The position numbers and the translations under genes were made by a program. From positions 62,001 through 126,000 of the forward strand of contig DVNW01000024.1 of assembly GCA_018714105.1 (NCBI GenBank): a stretch of 64,000 bases of DNA, written 5' to 3'. Under the pieces are notes generated by a model, which was not told the DNA's origin, searched no databases, and saw nothing but the letters and a program-made list of their open reading frames with translations. Source of the stretch: Candidatus Faecicola pullistercoris (GTDB taxonomy: Bacteria > Bacillota > Clostridia > Christensenellales > CAG-917). This document shows, piece by piece, positions 8,080-15,680 of the stretch. Within the stretch, counting starts at the first letter, position 1. Every line of letters begins with the position of its first letter.

Positions 8080-9304
8080 AACTGCGGTCAGAAAGTTCGA
8101 CGTCGGCCGAAAACTGCGCGTGGGAGTAATGTCCGATTCGCAGCTGTCCTCATTAAGATTTTTAAAAAGCGACACTTTTGAAAAAAACACGGCGGCCGCA
8201 TTCAAAACGTTTGCAAAACTCGGATGCAATATGATATTATTTGCGGGAGATATCTGCAACAGCGCGGGCGCGTCGGGATATAAAAAATTCAGAAGCTGCA
8301 TCTTTGCGGCATACGGCGACAATCCTCCGCTCATTCAGTGCATAATGGGCAACCACGATTATTATCTGAGGCCTTTCGCGCGCAGGCTGTTCGAGCGTAT
8401 GCTGGGGCAGAGTCCTTTCACGCATTACGAGGTCAACGGATTTCACTTTATAGGCGCCTCGCCCGATTCGGGAAGCATGCGCAACGGTTACAGGCACACG
8501 GCCGAATGGCTTGACGGCGAACTGAAAAAGGCCTGCGCGTCCGCTTCGGCGCGACCCGTGTTCGTAATGACGCACAACGCGGCGGAAAATACCGTTTACG
8601 GCAGCGAGGACTGGGGCGACGTAAATCTAGGAAAAACGCTGTCAAAATGGCCCTGCGTAATAAACTTTTCAGGGCACACCCATTATTCGCTTTTGGACGA
8701 ACGCAGCGTTTATGCAGGCGATTACATAGCTTTAAATACGCAATCGGTATCTTATATCGAACTTGAAAAGGGCAAACAGAACGGAAGCGTACCCCCTCTT
8801 GCGTACACCGCCCCCATGGGCTACGTACTTGATTTCGATGACGGCACCATAGCCGTGAAACGGATAAATCTGCTTGACGGCGCCGAGCTTATGCCCGACC
8901 GCCGTATAAACATAAAATACGGAGCAGGCGGCATAAAGCTTATGCGGCCCGAGCCCTACCTGCCTCCCGAAACAGCCCCTGTCGAAGGTAAATATTTTAC
9001 CGAGGGGTCCCGAGTGTTTCTCACTTTCAGCGCGCCCTGCGAAGGAGCATTCGTACACTCCTACAAAGCGGTATTTTCCGACGGGACGGAGCAGAGATAT
9101 TTTTCCTCGTTTTATCTGGGAAAAGGCGCGGAAAGGCAGACCGTACTTCCCGTGTACGGCAAGAAGGCGGGGACTTACGACGTCAGGATTTATCCGACAG
9201 ATTCGCAGGGCAGACAAAGCGCGGAATGCGTAACGGTAAAAGACGTTACCGTCCCCCGCAGGATAAAATACCGCCGCATACTCGCTCCGGAGATAAAATA
9301 TTGA
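8057..9304 (+). CDS. Calcineurin-like metallophosphoesterase
   Basis: A protein of 415 residues, no signal peptide, cytoplasmic. Metal-site motifs run in the usual order: motif I reads MSDSQ (Asp27, Gln29) in place of the normal DxH; motif II is AGD (Asp65); motif III is GNHD (98-101); then MTHNAA and SGHTHYS supply the late His ligands. Gln in place of the first His is unusual and may change metal preference. After about residue 270 there is a C-terminal beta-rich region (…YFTEGSRVFLTFSAPCEGAF…) resembling a fibronectin-type domain. ATG at 8057 overlaps the symporter gene by 23 bases; ATG at 8069 is an alternative. The substrate could be a sugar phosphate, nucleotide or phosphodiester. Confidence 0.8.
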   Translation: MKLNMKIETAVRKFDVGRKLRVGVMSDSQLSSLRFLKSDTFEKNTAAAFKTFAKLGCNMILFAGDICNSAGASGYKKFRSCIFAAYGDNPPLIQCIMGNHDYYLRPFARRLFERMLGQSPFTHYEVNGFHFIGASPDSGSMRNGYRHTAEWLDGELKKACASASARPVFVMTHNAAENTVYGSEDWGDVNLGKTLSKWPCVINFSGHTHYSLLDERSVYAGDYIALNTQSVSYIELEKGKQNGSVPPLAYTAPMGYVLDFDDGTIAVKRINLLDGAELMPDRRINIKYGAGGIKLMRPEPYLPPETAPVEGKYFTEGSRVFLTFSAPCEGAFVHSYKAVFSDGTEQRYFSSFYLGKGAERQTVLPVYGKKAGTYDVRIYPTDSQGRQSAECVTVKDVTVPRRIKYRRILAPEIKY

Positions 9305-9951
9305 AAGGGTTTGAATCAAAAAAAGGATACATATTCGACCTTGACGGCACTCTTCTCGAATCCATGGGCCTTTGGGAAGACGTTTACCGCGGGACTTTCG
9401 CCTTTTACGGCAAAACCGTACCCGACGGCTATGTCGGGGAGGTAAACCATCTCGGTTGCGCCGACGGGGCGGAACACACTCACGCAAAATACGGACTCGG
9501 CCGTTCGGCCTCGGAAATAAAGGGGCTGTGGAAAAAGCTGTCGTCGGAAGCATACGATTTCAGGGTTGAACTTAAACCTTACGCTTTCCGGCTTCTGGAA
9601 AAGCTCTGCAAAGAGGGAAAACTTCTCGGCGTGGCCACGGCTCTTGACAGGGGCTCTTTCGAAATGTGTCTGAAAAGGCTGGGCGTTTACGGTTTTTTCC
9701 GTTCCTTTACCTCTGTCGGCGAAACGGGCAAGGACAAAAGCAGCCCCGACGTCTATCTTAAAGCCGCGCGGAAACTGGGTTTGAAGCCCGAGGAATGCGT
9801 AGTCGTCGAGGACGGGGAAAAAGGCGCGGGAGCTGCCAAAGACGGCGGATTTTACGTTGTCGGCGTATACGACGCGGCTTCGGCGGACAGTCGGGAAGCG
9901 ATGATGCGGATCTGCGATATGTACGTTGAAGATTTATCGGTATTGCTTTAA
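9301..9951 (+). CDS. HAD-superfamily phosphatase/phosphomutase (beta-phosphoglucomutase-like)
   Basis: A protein of 216 residues. I start it at TTG 9301, which overlaps the preceding stop (TTGA) and has GGAG at 9289-9292 with an eight-base gap; an upstream ATG at 9226 would add 25 residues inside the previous gene. Motif I is FDLDGT (Asp13 nucleophile, Asp15 acid/base), followed by a helical cap of about 70 residues, motif II in ATAL, the Lys of motif III in KDKSSPD, and motif IV VVEDGEKGAGAAK. This is the subfamily of phosphoglycolate phosphatases and beta-phosphoglucomutases. Next to a sugar symporter it could dephosphorylate or isomerise a sugar phosphate, but the substrate is not determined. 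Confidence 0.85.
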   Translation: MKGFESKKGYIFDLDGTLLESMGLWEDVYRGTFAFYGKTVPDGYVGEVNHLGCADGAEHTHAKYGLGRSASEIKGLWKKLSSEAYDFRVELKPYAFRLLEKLCKEGKLLGVATALDRGSFEMCLKRLGVYGFFRSFTSVGETGKDKSSPDVYLKAARKLGLKPEECVVVEDGEKGAGAAKDGGFYVVGVYDAASADSREAMMRICDMYVEDLSVLL

Positions 9952-9957
9952 GGAGAA

Positions 9958-10875
9958 GTGCGGATTTTGGAAACGACCGCGGCAAAGGAAAGAATACCCA
10001 AAATAATTTTACTGCTCACCACGATAATATGGGGCAGTACTTTTTTCATAATCAAAAACACGCTCGACGAAGTGCCGCCGTATTTCCTTTTGGCGGTCAG
10101 GTTTTTCTTTTCGGCCGTTATACTCGGCGCTTTGTGCGGAAAGAAGTGGAAACTGTTCAATAAAAATTATGCGGTGCAGGGAGGTCTGACGGGCGTATTT
10201 CTGGCGCTTGCGTACATATTTCAGACTTTAGGTCTTCAGAACACCGCACCCGGGACCAACGCCTTTCTTACAACGGTTTACTGCATACTCGTTCCCTTCG
10301 TGTTCTGGGCGTGGGGCGGCCGAAAGCCGGGCGCATACAATCTTGTTGCGGCGGCCGTATGCGTGGCGGGGATAGGCCTTGTCTGCCTTGACGGCGGGGG
10401 CGTGAAATTCGATTTCCGAGGCGAGGGCTACACTCTGATCTGCGGAGTGTTTTTTGCGTTGCAGATAGTTGCGGTAGGAATATACGGCGATAAACTCGAC
10501 CTTATGCTTTACACCGCGATACAGTTTTTCACGGCCTTTCTGATTTGCGGTTTTATGAGTCTTCTCACCGAGCAGATACCCGAAAGTTTGACGCCGGCGG
10601 GGGCGGGTTCGCTTGCTTATATAACGGTAATGGCCACCTGTCTGTGTTTCGTTATGATGAACTACGGCATAAAGCGGACCCGTCCCGCGCCCGCAGCTCT
10701 TATACTCAGCCTCGAAGCGGTATTCGGGGTGATATTTTCCATGGCGTTTTACCGCGAGCGTCCGGGGGTACAGACGTGGATAGGTTTTGCCTTGATATTC
10801 GCGGCAATAACGGTGGGCGAGGTCGTGCCTCATTTCAAGCCGAAGCGCAAGCCCGACGAAGACGTAAATTCCTGA
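9958..10875 (+). CDS. EamA/DMT-family permease
   Basis: A protein of up to 305 residues with ten hydrophobic helices arranged as two EamA repeats (about 15-145 and 160-290). The opening IPKIILLLTTIIWGSTFFI and the late ATCLCFVMMNYGIKRTRPAPAALILSLEAVFG are typical of drug/metabolite transporters. The start is ambiguous: GTG 9958 lies only two bases after AGGAG (9951-9955), while TTG 9967 lies eleven bases after it. It is the last gene of the operon and ends at a terminator. It probably exports a metabolite; the substrate is unknown. Confidence 0.85.
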   Translation: MRILETTAAKERIPKIILLLTTIIWGSTFFIIKNTLDEVPPYFLLAVRFFFSAVILGALCGKKWKLFNKNYAVQGGLTGVFLALAYIFQTLGLQNTAPGTNAFLTTVYCILVPFVFWAWGGRKPGAYNLVAAAVCVAGIGLVCLDGGGVKFDFRGEGYTLICGVFFALQIVAVGIYGDKLDLMLYTAIQFFTAFLICGFMSLLTEQIPESLTPAGAGSLAYITVMATCLCFVMMNYGIKRTRPAPAALILSLEAVFGVIFSMAFYRERPGVQTWIGFALIFAAITVGEVVPHFKPKRKPDEDVNS

Positions 10876-10876
10876 G

Positions 10877-10919
10877 CCGCCCCCTGCTGAGCGCAAACGC
10901 TCTTTGACGGCGGTTTTTT
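10877..10919 (+). terminator. Intrinsic terminator ending the symporter operon
   Basis: A nested structure: outer CCGCC / GGCGG, inner GAGCG-CAAA-CGCTC, followed by TTTTTT. Confidence 0.75.
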
Positions 10920-10927
10920 CAATAATG

Positions 10928-10957
10928 TTTACAAACCGGTTTCATACGTGTTATAAT
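10928..10957 (+). promoter_or_regulatory. Sigma-A promoter of the fucosidase gene with a LacI-type operator in the spacer
   Basis: TTTACA (10928-10933) and TATAAT (10952-10957) with an 18-base spacer. The spacer holds the perfect ten-base palindrome AAACCGGTTT (10933-10942), which with its flanks (ACAAACCGGTTTCA) fits the centre-CG operator of LacI-family sugar repressors. A repressor bound there would block RNA polymerase. No LacI-family gene is in the window. Confidence 0.7.
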
Positions 10958-11007
10958 TGCACGCGTAACACAGTTTAAAAATTATAATATAATCGAGAGG
11001 GTAAATT

Positions 11008-12585
11008 ATGAAAACAAGTCATAAAGCAGTGGGTATTGCCTTAACGCTGTTAATGATTTCCGCGGTTTTCGGCGGTTGCGGCAAGGGGAAATACGGTTAT
11101 TACGAAGTTCCCGAAAAGACGTACGAGGCCGGGCACGAATTCGAACAAGGATGGTCCAACCATAACAACGGTTACGAAAAAGACGGCCCTGAAGTGGAAA
11201 GGCTGACAAGCGTCAAGCCCGGCGCGAATCAGCTTGAATATCTTGAAATGGAATATTACAATTTCATACATTTCGGCATGAACACGATGACGGGCCGCGA
11301 ATGGGGCAAGGGCACGGAATCCCCGTCCGATTTCAATCCCGAAAAACTGGACACCGATCAGTGGTGCGAGGTACTCAAAGCGTCGGGAAGCAAGGGAATA
11401 ATATTCACGGCAAAGCATCACGACGGTTTTTGTCTGTGGCAGACTCAGACCACGGAGCACAGCATAAAGAACAGCCCTTATAAAAACGGCAAGGGGGACA
11501 TAGTCGGAGAGCTGGCCGCCAGTTGCCAAAAATACGGTCTTAAACTCGGGATATATCTTTCGCCGTGGGACATGAACTGTGAAGTTTACGGCACTAATGC
11601 TTACAACGATTTTTACAAGGCTCAGCTTACCGAACTGCTTGACGGACGATACGGGGATATATTCTGTCTATGGATGGACGGCGCGCTTGGCGAAGACGCC
11701 GAGCTGGACGCTGATTTCGAGTACGATTTCGAAGGTTACGAAGAACTGATGCGCAGTCTGCAGCCCGGGTGCGTGGCGGCCATACAGGGCAGCGACGTCC
11801 GTTGGGTAGGCAACGAAGCGGGCATCTCGCGCGAGAGCGAGTGGAGCGTGGTTAGCGTATCCAATGCCGCTTCCGACAATTTTCAGACCAGCGAGGACGG
11901 CGCCGACGAATTGCAGACGGTTTCGCCCGAGGCCGAAGACATCGGCAGCCGTGAACTGCTTAAAAACTATAAGGATTTAAAATTTTATCCCGCCGAGGTT
12001 GACGTAAGTATACGCAAGGGTTGGTTTTATCATTGGTACCAAAGGCCGAAGAGTCTGGATCATCTTTTGCAAATCTATTATACGTCGGTAGGCGGAAACA
12101 GTTCGCTGCTGCTTAACGTACCGCCCGATAAAAACGGCTTGATAGCCGAAAAGGACGCCGAGCTTTTAAAGGCTTTCGGAGAAGCGGTAAGAGCAAGCAC
12201 GGCAAAGGAAGCGTCCGTAATAAAAATAGAAGCGGGAGACTCCGTAACCATGACCGAGCGTCCCGAACTGTACGCCTTGTGCAACGACGACAGGGACGGA
12301 TATACCATGGGGGATAACGAATACGTCCTGGATTTTCGGCTTGAAAGCAAAATTTCTCTCGGACGGATAGATCTGCGCGAAGATTTACGCAGTTCTCAGC
12401 GGGTGGAAGAATTCGAAGTATGGATAAAAACGTCGGACGGCTGGACGCTTATAGGCGACAGTACGGTTATAGGCAACAGACGCATACTAATGTTTGAAAA
12501 CGCGCCCGAAAGCGACCATGTCAGAATAGTCATAAAGCAATCGCGCGGCGCGCCCGTACTCAGAAGCGTGCGGCTTTACGATTGA
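11008..12585 (+). CDS. GH29 alpha-L-fucosidase lipoprotein
   Basis: A protein of 525 residues with a lipoprotein signal ending GGC (Cys24), so it is exported and membrane-anchored. The catalytic barrel begins with the family markers FIHFGMNTMTGREWG, then FTAKHHDGFCLW and IYLSPWD; the nucleophile is Asp224 in LWMDGA, and VGGNSSLLLNVPPDKNG is the usual late-barrel segment. The acid/base residue is less conserved in GH29 and I do not name it. The last 120 residues look like a discoidin-type carbohydrate-binding sandwich. It would release alpha-linked fucose from host mucin or plant glycans outside the membrane. It is a single gene behind a promoter with a sugar-repressor palindrome; no fucose catabolic gene is nearby. 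Confidence 0.9.
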   Translation: MKTSHKAVGIALTLLMISAVFGGCGKGKYGYYEVPEKTYEAGHEFEQGWSNHNNGYEKDGPEVERLTSVKPGANQLEYLEMEYYNFIHFGMNTMTGREWGKGTESPSDFNPEKLDTDQWCEVLKASGSKGIIFTAKHHDGFCLWQTQTTEHSIKNSPYKNGKGDIVGELAASCQKYGLKLGIYLSPWDMNCEVYGTNAYNDFYKAQLTELLDGRYGDIFCLWMDGALGEDAELDADFEYDFEGYEELMRSLQPGCVAAIQGSDVRWVGNEAGISRESEWSVVSVSNAASDNFQTSEDGADELQTVSPEAEDIGSRELLKNYKDLKFYPAEVDVSIRKGWFYHWYQRPKSLDHLLQIYYTSVGGNSSLLLNVPPDKNGLIAEKDAELLKAFGEAVRASTAKEASVIKIEAGDSVTMTERPELYALCNDDRDGYTMGDNEYVLDFRLESKISLGRIDLREDLRSSQRVEEFEVWIKTSDGWTLIGDSTVIGNRRILMFENAPESDHVRIVIKQSRGAPVLRSVRLYD

Positions 12586-12587
12586 GT

Positions 12588-13955
12588 TCACGGCGAGGCG
12601 GGGTAGCAAATAAGTTTTTTCCAGCGCGCAACCAAAAAACACGCAACGCCTACGCCTGCGGCTATAACCCAGCCTATGGGCCAGCTCCACCAGATGCCGA
12701 GGTAAGAGCCGCCCATTGCGTCGAACAGCGCGTAGGAGAGTGCCACTCTCAGCAGGAGGTCGGCGAAGGTCGAAAGCATAAATCCCAACATATCTCCGCA
12801 ACCTTTCAGGAAGCCGTCCACTGAGATTTTTGCCGCGACGAAGAAGTAAAACGGCACAACGATATATAAAAAGTCCGAACCTATGGTAATGATATCGGGG
12901 TTAGCCTCTTCGTTAAGGAAAGCCCTGATAAATATTTTAGCCAGAGGCAGGCAAACGGCGCACGCAAGGGCGGCCACGGATATATTAATCGCAAAACCCG
13001 CTTTAAGGCCTTTTTTGAGGTTTTCGTACTTGGCGGCGCCGGCGTTCTGAGCGGTATAGTTTGCGATGGCGTTTGACAGCGTGGAGAAGATGTAAATCAC
13101 GAACATATTGATTTTGAAAGCTGCGCCGTAAGCGGCCAGAACGTATTCGCCGCAGCTGTTAATCAGGGACTGTACGAACAGCTGTCCGACCGAAACTATG
13201 GATTGCTGAATTATGCTGGGCACGGCGACTGCGGCGAGAGCTTTAAGCAATCTGAACGAGAAAAAGGAAAAGTCCTCCGTATTAATGTCTTTCGGCATGG
13301 ATTTAAGCGTCCTGAAAAGCAGAAACAGCGAAAGCACGCAGCTTATTCCCTGCGCGATAAGGGTAGCGATGGCGAGGCCTTTTACGCCCATATCGGCGGC
13401 GGTGACCAGCACTATATCCAGAATAATATTGAAAACCGAGGAAAAAACCAGCAGATAGAGCGGAGTTTTGGAATTGCCCAGAGCCTGAAAAGCCGAGGAG
13501 CAGGCATTGTAAACAAACAGGAAAAACAGCCCGTAAATATAAATATCCAGATAGCTTTTCGCGTCGTCGAAGGTAGATGCGGGGGTATTCATGAGCGTAA
13601 GAGCCGACGAAGAAACGGCCACTCCGACTACGGTGCATGCGGCGGCAAGCACGGAAACCGAGATAAGCGCGGTGGAAACCGTGGCGCGCACTTTGGAATA
13701 TTTTCCCTGACCGAAGAATTTGGAAATAACTACGCCGCAGCCCACGCCGCCGCCGACGCCGATTGCGATAAAAATCATCGTAATAGGATAACCGGCAGTA
13801 ATTGCGGCAAGCGCGAAATCGCTTACGAATCTGCCGGCTATAAGGCTGTCCGCCAGGTTGTAAAACTGTTGAAAGCAAACGCTTATGACCATGGGCAGGG
13901 CAAAGGCCAGAAGCCTTTTGAAAGGAGAACCTGCCGATAAATCGGATGTCGTCAT
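12588..13955 (-). CDS. MATE-family multidrug/cation antiporter
   Basis: A protein of 455 residues with about twelve membrane helices in two related halves. The opening GSPFKRLLAFALPMVISVCFQQFYNLADSLIAGRFV is typical of MATE exporters. I start it at ATG 13955, preceded by GAGG; a longer frame to 14075 includes the promoter region. It should exchange Na+ or H+ for cationic drugs or metabolites. It converges with the fucosidase gene: the two stop codons are two bases apart and I see no terminator between them. Confidence 0.92.
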   Translation of the reverse strand: MTTSDLSAGSPFKRLLAFALPMVISVCFQQFYNLADSLIAGRFVSDFALAAITAGYPITMIFIAIGVGGGVGCGVVISKFFGQGKYSKVRATVSTALISVSVLAAACTVVGVAVSSSALTLMNTPASTFDDAKSYLDIYIYGLFFLFVYNACSSAFQALGNSKTPLYLLVFSSVFNIILDIVLVTAADMGVKGLAIATLIAQGISCVLSLFLLFRTLKSMPKDINTEDFSFFSFRLLKALAAVAVPSIIQQSIVSVGQLFVQSLINSCGEYVLAAYGAAFKINMFVIYIFSTLSNAIANYTAQNAGAAKYENLKKGLKAGFAINISVAALACAVCLPLAKIFIRAFLNEEANPDIITIGSDFLYIVVPFYFFVAAKISVDGFLKGCGDMLGFMLSTFADLLLRVALSYALFDAMGGSYLGIWWSWPIGWVIAAGVGVACFLVARWKKLICYPASP

Positions 13956-13995
13956 AAATACCTCTTTACGCTTCCCCCTGCGGTTGCGGTAATAT

Positions 13996-14022
13996 ATTAT
14001 ATCACTTCGCCCGAAAAAGCAA
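13996..14022 (-). promoter_or_regulatory. Possible promoter of the MATE gene
   Basis: TATAAT (14001-13996) is perfect. The best -35, TTGCTT (14022-14017), has only a 15-base spacer, so strength is doubtful. Confidence 0.4.
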
Positions 14023-14209
14023 CCGAAACGCGCGCATTGAGCGCATATAATGTCAAAAATTTTATCGGCAATCAAAGTTTTGCCCGAAAACGGACTTTAA
14101 ACCGTAAAACCGCAATGTTAACAGCGTTTTAAGCAAATTTATTTATTTTAAAAATTTTATAAAATGTTAAAATAAAATACCTCAAAATATATCTAAAAAG
14201 CAAAAAATG

Positions 14210-14218
14210 TGGTATAAT
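14210..14218 (+). promoter_or_regulatory. Extended -10 promoter of the kinase-like pair
   Basis: TGGTATAAT (TGn plus a perfect -10) ends 25 bases before the ATG at 14244. The -35 region is A/T-rich without a consensus box. Confidence 0.5.
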
Positions 14219-14243
14219 TAAAAAAACGGTCTGCGGTGCGGTA

Positions 14244-14672
14244 ATGTATAAAAGCGTATTGGTAACGGGAACGGATAGTAAAATCACGGCGGAGTATGCC
14301 GAGGCGCTGGCCGAAGCGGTCGGTTTGTTTTATCTGTCGTTCACCGATTTTATATGTTATACGGGCTGCAGGGGCAGCAAAGAGGAAATCAGAAGCGAAG
14401 GCGCCGACGTTTACGCCAAAATCGCGGGAATATGCGTCAGGGAAGCCGCGACATACGAGCGCAGCGTGATAGCAGCCGAGGCCGAGGACGTTACCGAAGC
14501 AATGAAAAAGGCCTTTGAGAAAGGCAGTTACAAAATATATGTGGAGACGGAGCGCGGCGGATATCAGTGGCAGAGATTCGGCCGTTACGTAAACGAATAC
14601 GTCAGGCTCGAAGGCGAGTCGGTCGTCCGGGCGGCGGAGCACACCGCGCGCAAACTCGCCGACATGATATAA
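14244..14672 (+). CDS. Degenerate shikimate-kinase-like protein lacking the P-loop
   Basis: A protein of 142 residues. Its opening, VLVTGTDSKITAEYAEALAEAVGLFYLSFTDFI cut into its parts, follows the plan of shikimate kinase: strand, loop, helix with a LAE-GL motif, then a strand ending in an acidic motif (SFTDFI, where the enzyme has DxDxxI). The Walker A loop GxxGxGK[ST] is replaced by GTDSKITA, so the phosphate-binding Gly and Lys are missing and ATP use is unlikely. A helix (IAGICVREAATYERSVI) and a late strand (KIYVET) also fit the fold. The resemblance is by eye and modest. A glutamate-5-kinase-like gene begins 14 bases downstream, so this may be a regulatory or scaffolding partner. The ribosome site is weak. 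Confidence 0.55.
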   Translation: MYKSVLVTGTDSKITAEYAEALAEAVGLFYLSFTDFICYTGCRGSKEEIRSEGADVYAKIAGICVREAATYERSVIAAEAEDVTEAMKKAFEKGSYKIYVETERGGYQWQRFGRYVNEYVRLEGESVVRAAEHTARKLADMI

Positions 14673-14686
14673 TTGAGGAGAGAAAT

Positions 14687-15511
14687 ATGAAATTCGACGT
14701 CGAACTAGTGGGCAAAATAGGTTCCATGGCGCTTATAAACAAGGAATACGGCGATATAAATTACAACATTATCGCCCGTCTGTCCAGGGAATTGCGTCCC
14801 GGATATATCTGGGTGACAAGCGGCGCTACCGAAATAGGCAGGCTGGACTACATAAAACGCCGCGGACAAGAGCTGAGCGGGCCCGACTGCGACAATAAAA
14901 CGGATTATTCGGCCGAAGGGCAAAGCATACTTATGGGCTGTTACAGGCAATACGTGGACAGCCGTTACGCCATACGTCAGATACTTGTCGAGCATCAGCA
15001 TTTCAACGACGAGGCAAAGCGCGAGCATCTCAGGGAGATGCTGTTAAGATGTCCCGCGCAGCAGGCCATACCCATAATCAACTATAACGACGCCGTCAGC
15101 TACGAGGAAAACCGCAAGATGGAGATACAGGCCATCAAAAACAAAAAGGGCCGTGCGGTCGAATGCGTGGACAACGACGAAACGGCGGCCCAGATAGCCT
15201 GTCTTGTAAAAAGCGAGAAACTGCTCATACTGACCAGCGTGGACGGAATATACGACGACGTCAACGACGAAAGCACTCTTGTCAGCGAGATAAGCGGCCG
15301 CAATACCGAGGAACTTCTTGCCAATATAGCCGAACATCAGGCTCATTGTCAGGGGGCGAGCCGTCGGGGGGCGGGCGGAGCGCGCGCAAAACTCGAATAT
15401 ATCAAGGCGCCGGTTATGAACGGAACCGAGGTCATTATAGCCGGAAGCAGGCACAGCATCAAAGACATACTGGGAGGCAAGGCACCCTGCACGCGGATAA
15501 GAGTAAGATAA
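14687..15511 (+). CDS. Amino-acid-kinase-family protein resembling glutamate 5-kinase
   Basis: A protein of 274 residues, started at ATG 14687 behind GAGGAG. Markers of the amino acid kinase fold: VGKIGS near the start for phosphate binding, WVTSGATEIG (ProB has VSSGA), IPIINYNDAV (ProB has NEND, so Glu is Tyr here), VDNDETAAQIA (ProB has GDND), LTSVDGIYD, and GGARAKLEYIK with a late VIIAGSR. The order and spacing match bacterial ProB without the PUA domain. ProB makes glutamyl-5-phosphate for proline synthesis, but no proA or proC is nearby and a substrate-site motif is altered, so another acidic substrate is possible. The partner is the degenerate kinase-like protein just upstream. A terminator follows the stop. 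Confidence 0.7.
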   Translation: MKFDVELVGKIGSMALINKEYGDINYNIIARLSRELRPGYIWVTSGATEIGRLDYIKRRGQELSGPDCDNKTDYSAEGQSILMGCYRQYVDSRYAIRQILVEHQHFNDEAKREHLREMLLRCPAQQAIPIINYNDAVSYEENRKMEIQAIKNKKGRAVECVDNDETAAQIACLVKSEKLLILTSVDGIYDDVNDESTLVSEISGRNTEELLANIAEHQAHCQGASRRGAGGARAKLEYIKAPVMNGTEVIIAGSRHSIKDILGGKAPCTRIRVR

Positions 15512-15517
15512 ATAGGT

Positions 15518-15546
15518 AAAAGGACGGAATATTCCGTCCTTTTAAT
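15518..15546 (+). terminator. Intrinsic terminator, perfect 26-base palindrome
   Basis: AAAAGGACGGAAT and its exact complement at 15518-15543; T-rich ends on both strands. Confidence 0.8.
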
Positions 15547-15615
15547 ATCCGTAAGCGGACTTTGGGAAAAATCGACGCAATAAAACATAAATTTAATAAA
15601 AAGTTTATTTTAGTA

Positions 15616-15644
15616 TTGAAAAAGCGGTTAAAATTTGATACAAT
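15616..15644 (+). promoter_or_regulatory. Sigma-A promoter of the glycogen operon
   Basis: TTGAAA (15616-15621), a 17-base spacer and TACAAT (15639-15644), 36 bases before glgB. I see no further good promoter until after the GH13 gene, so it may drive all six genes. Confidence 0.75.
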
Positions 15645-15680
15645 CAAAAAGTAATCATAAGACCAACAACGGAGAAAAGT

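Noticed and set aside
6343..8334. Long minus-strand open frame opposite the sugar symporter and its small partner
   Set aside because: Its peptide is rich in His, Arg, Tyr and Gln without domain pattern, and the opposite strand carries clear genes with ribosome sites. It is a by-product of codon bias.
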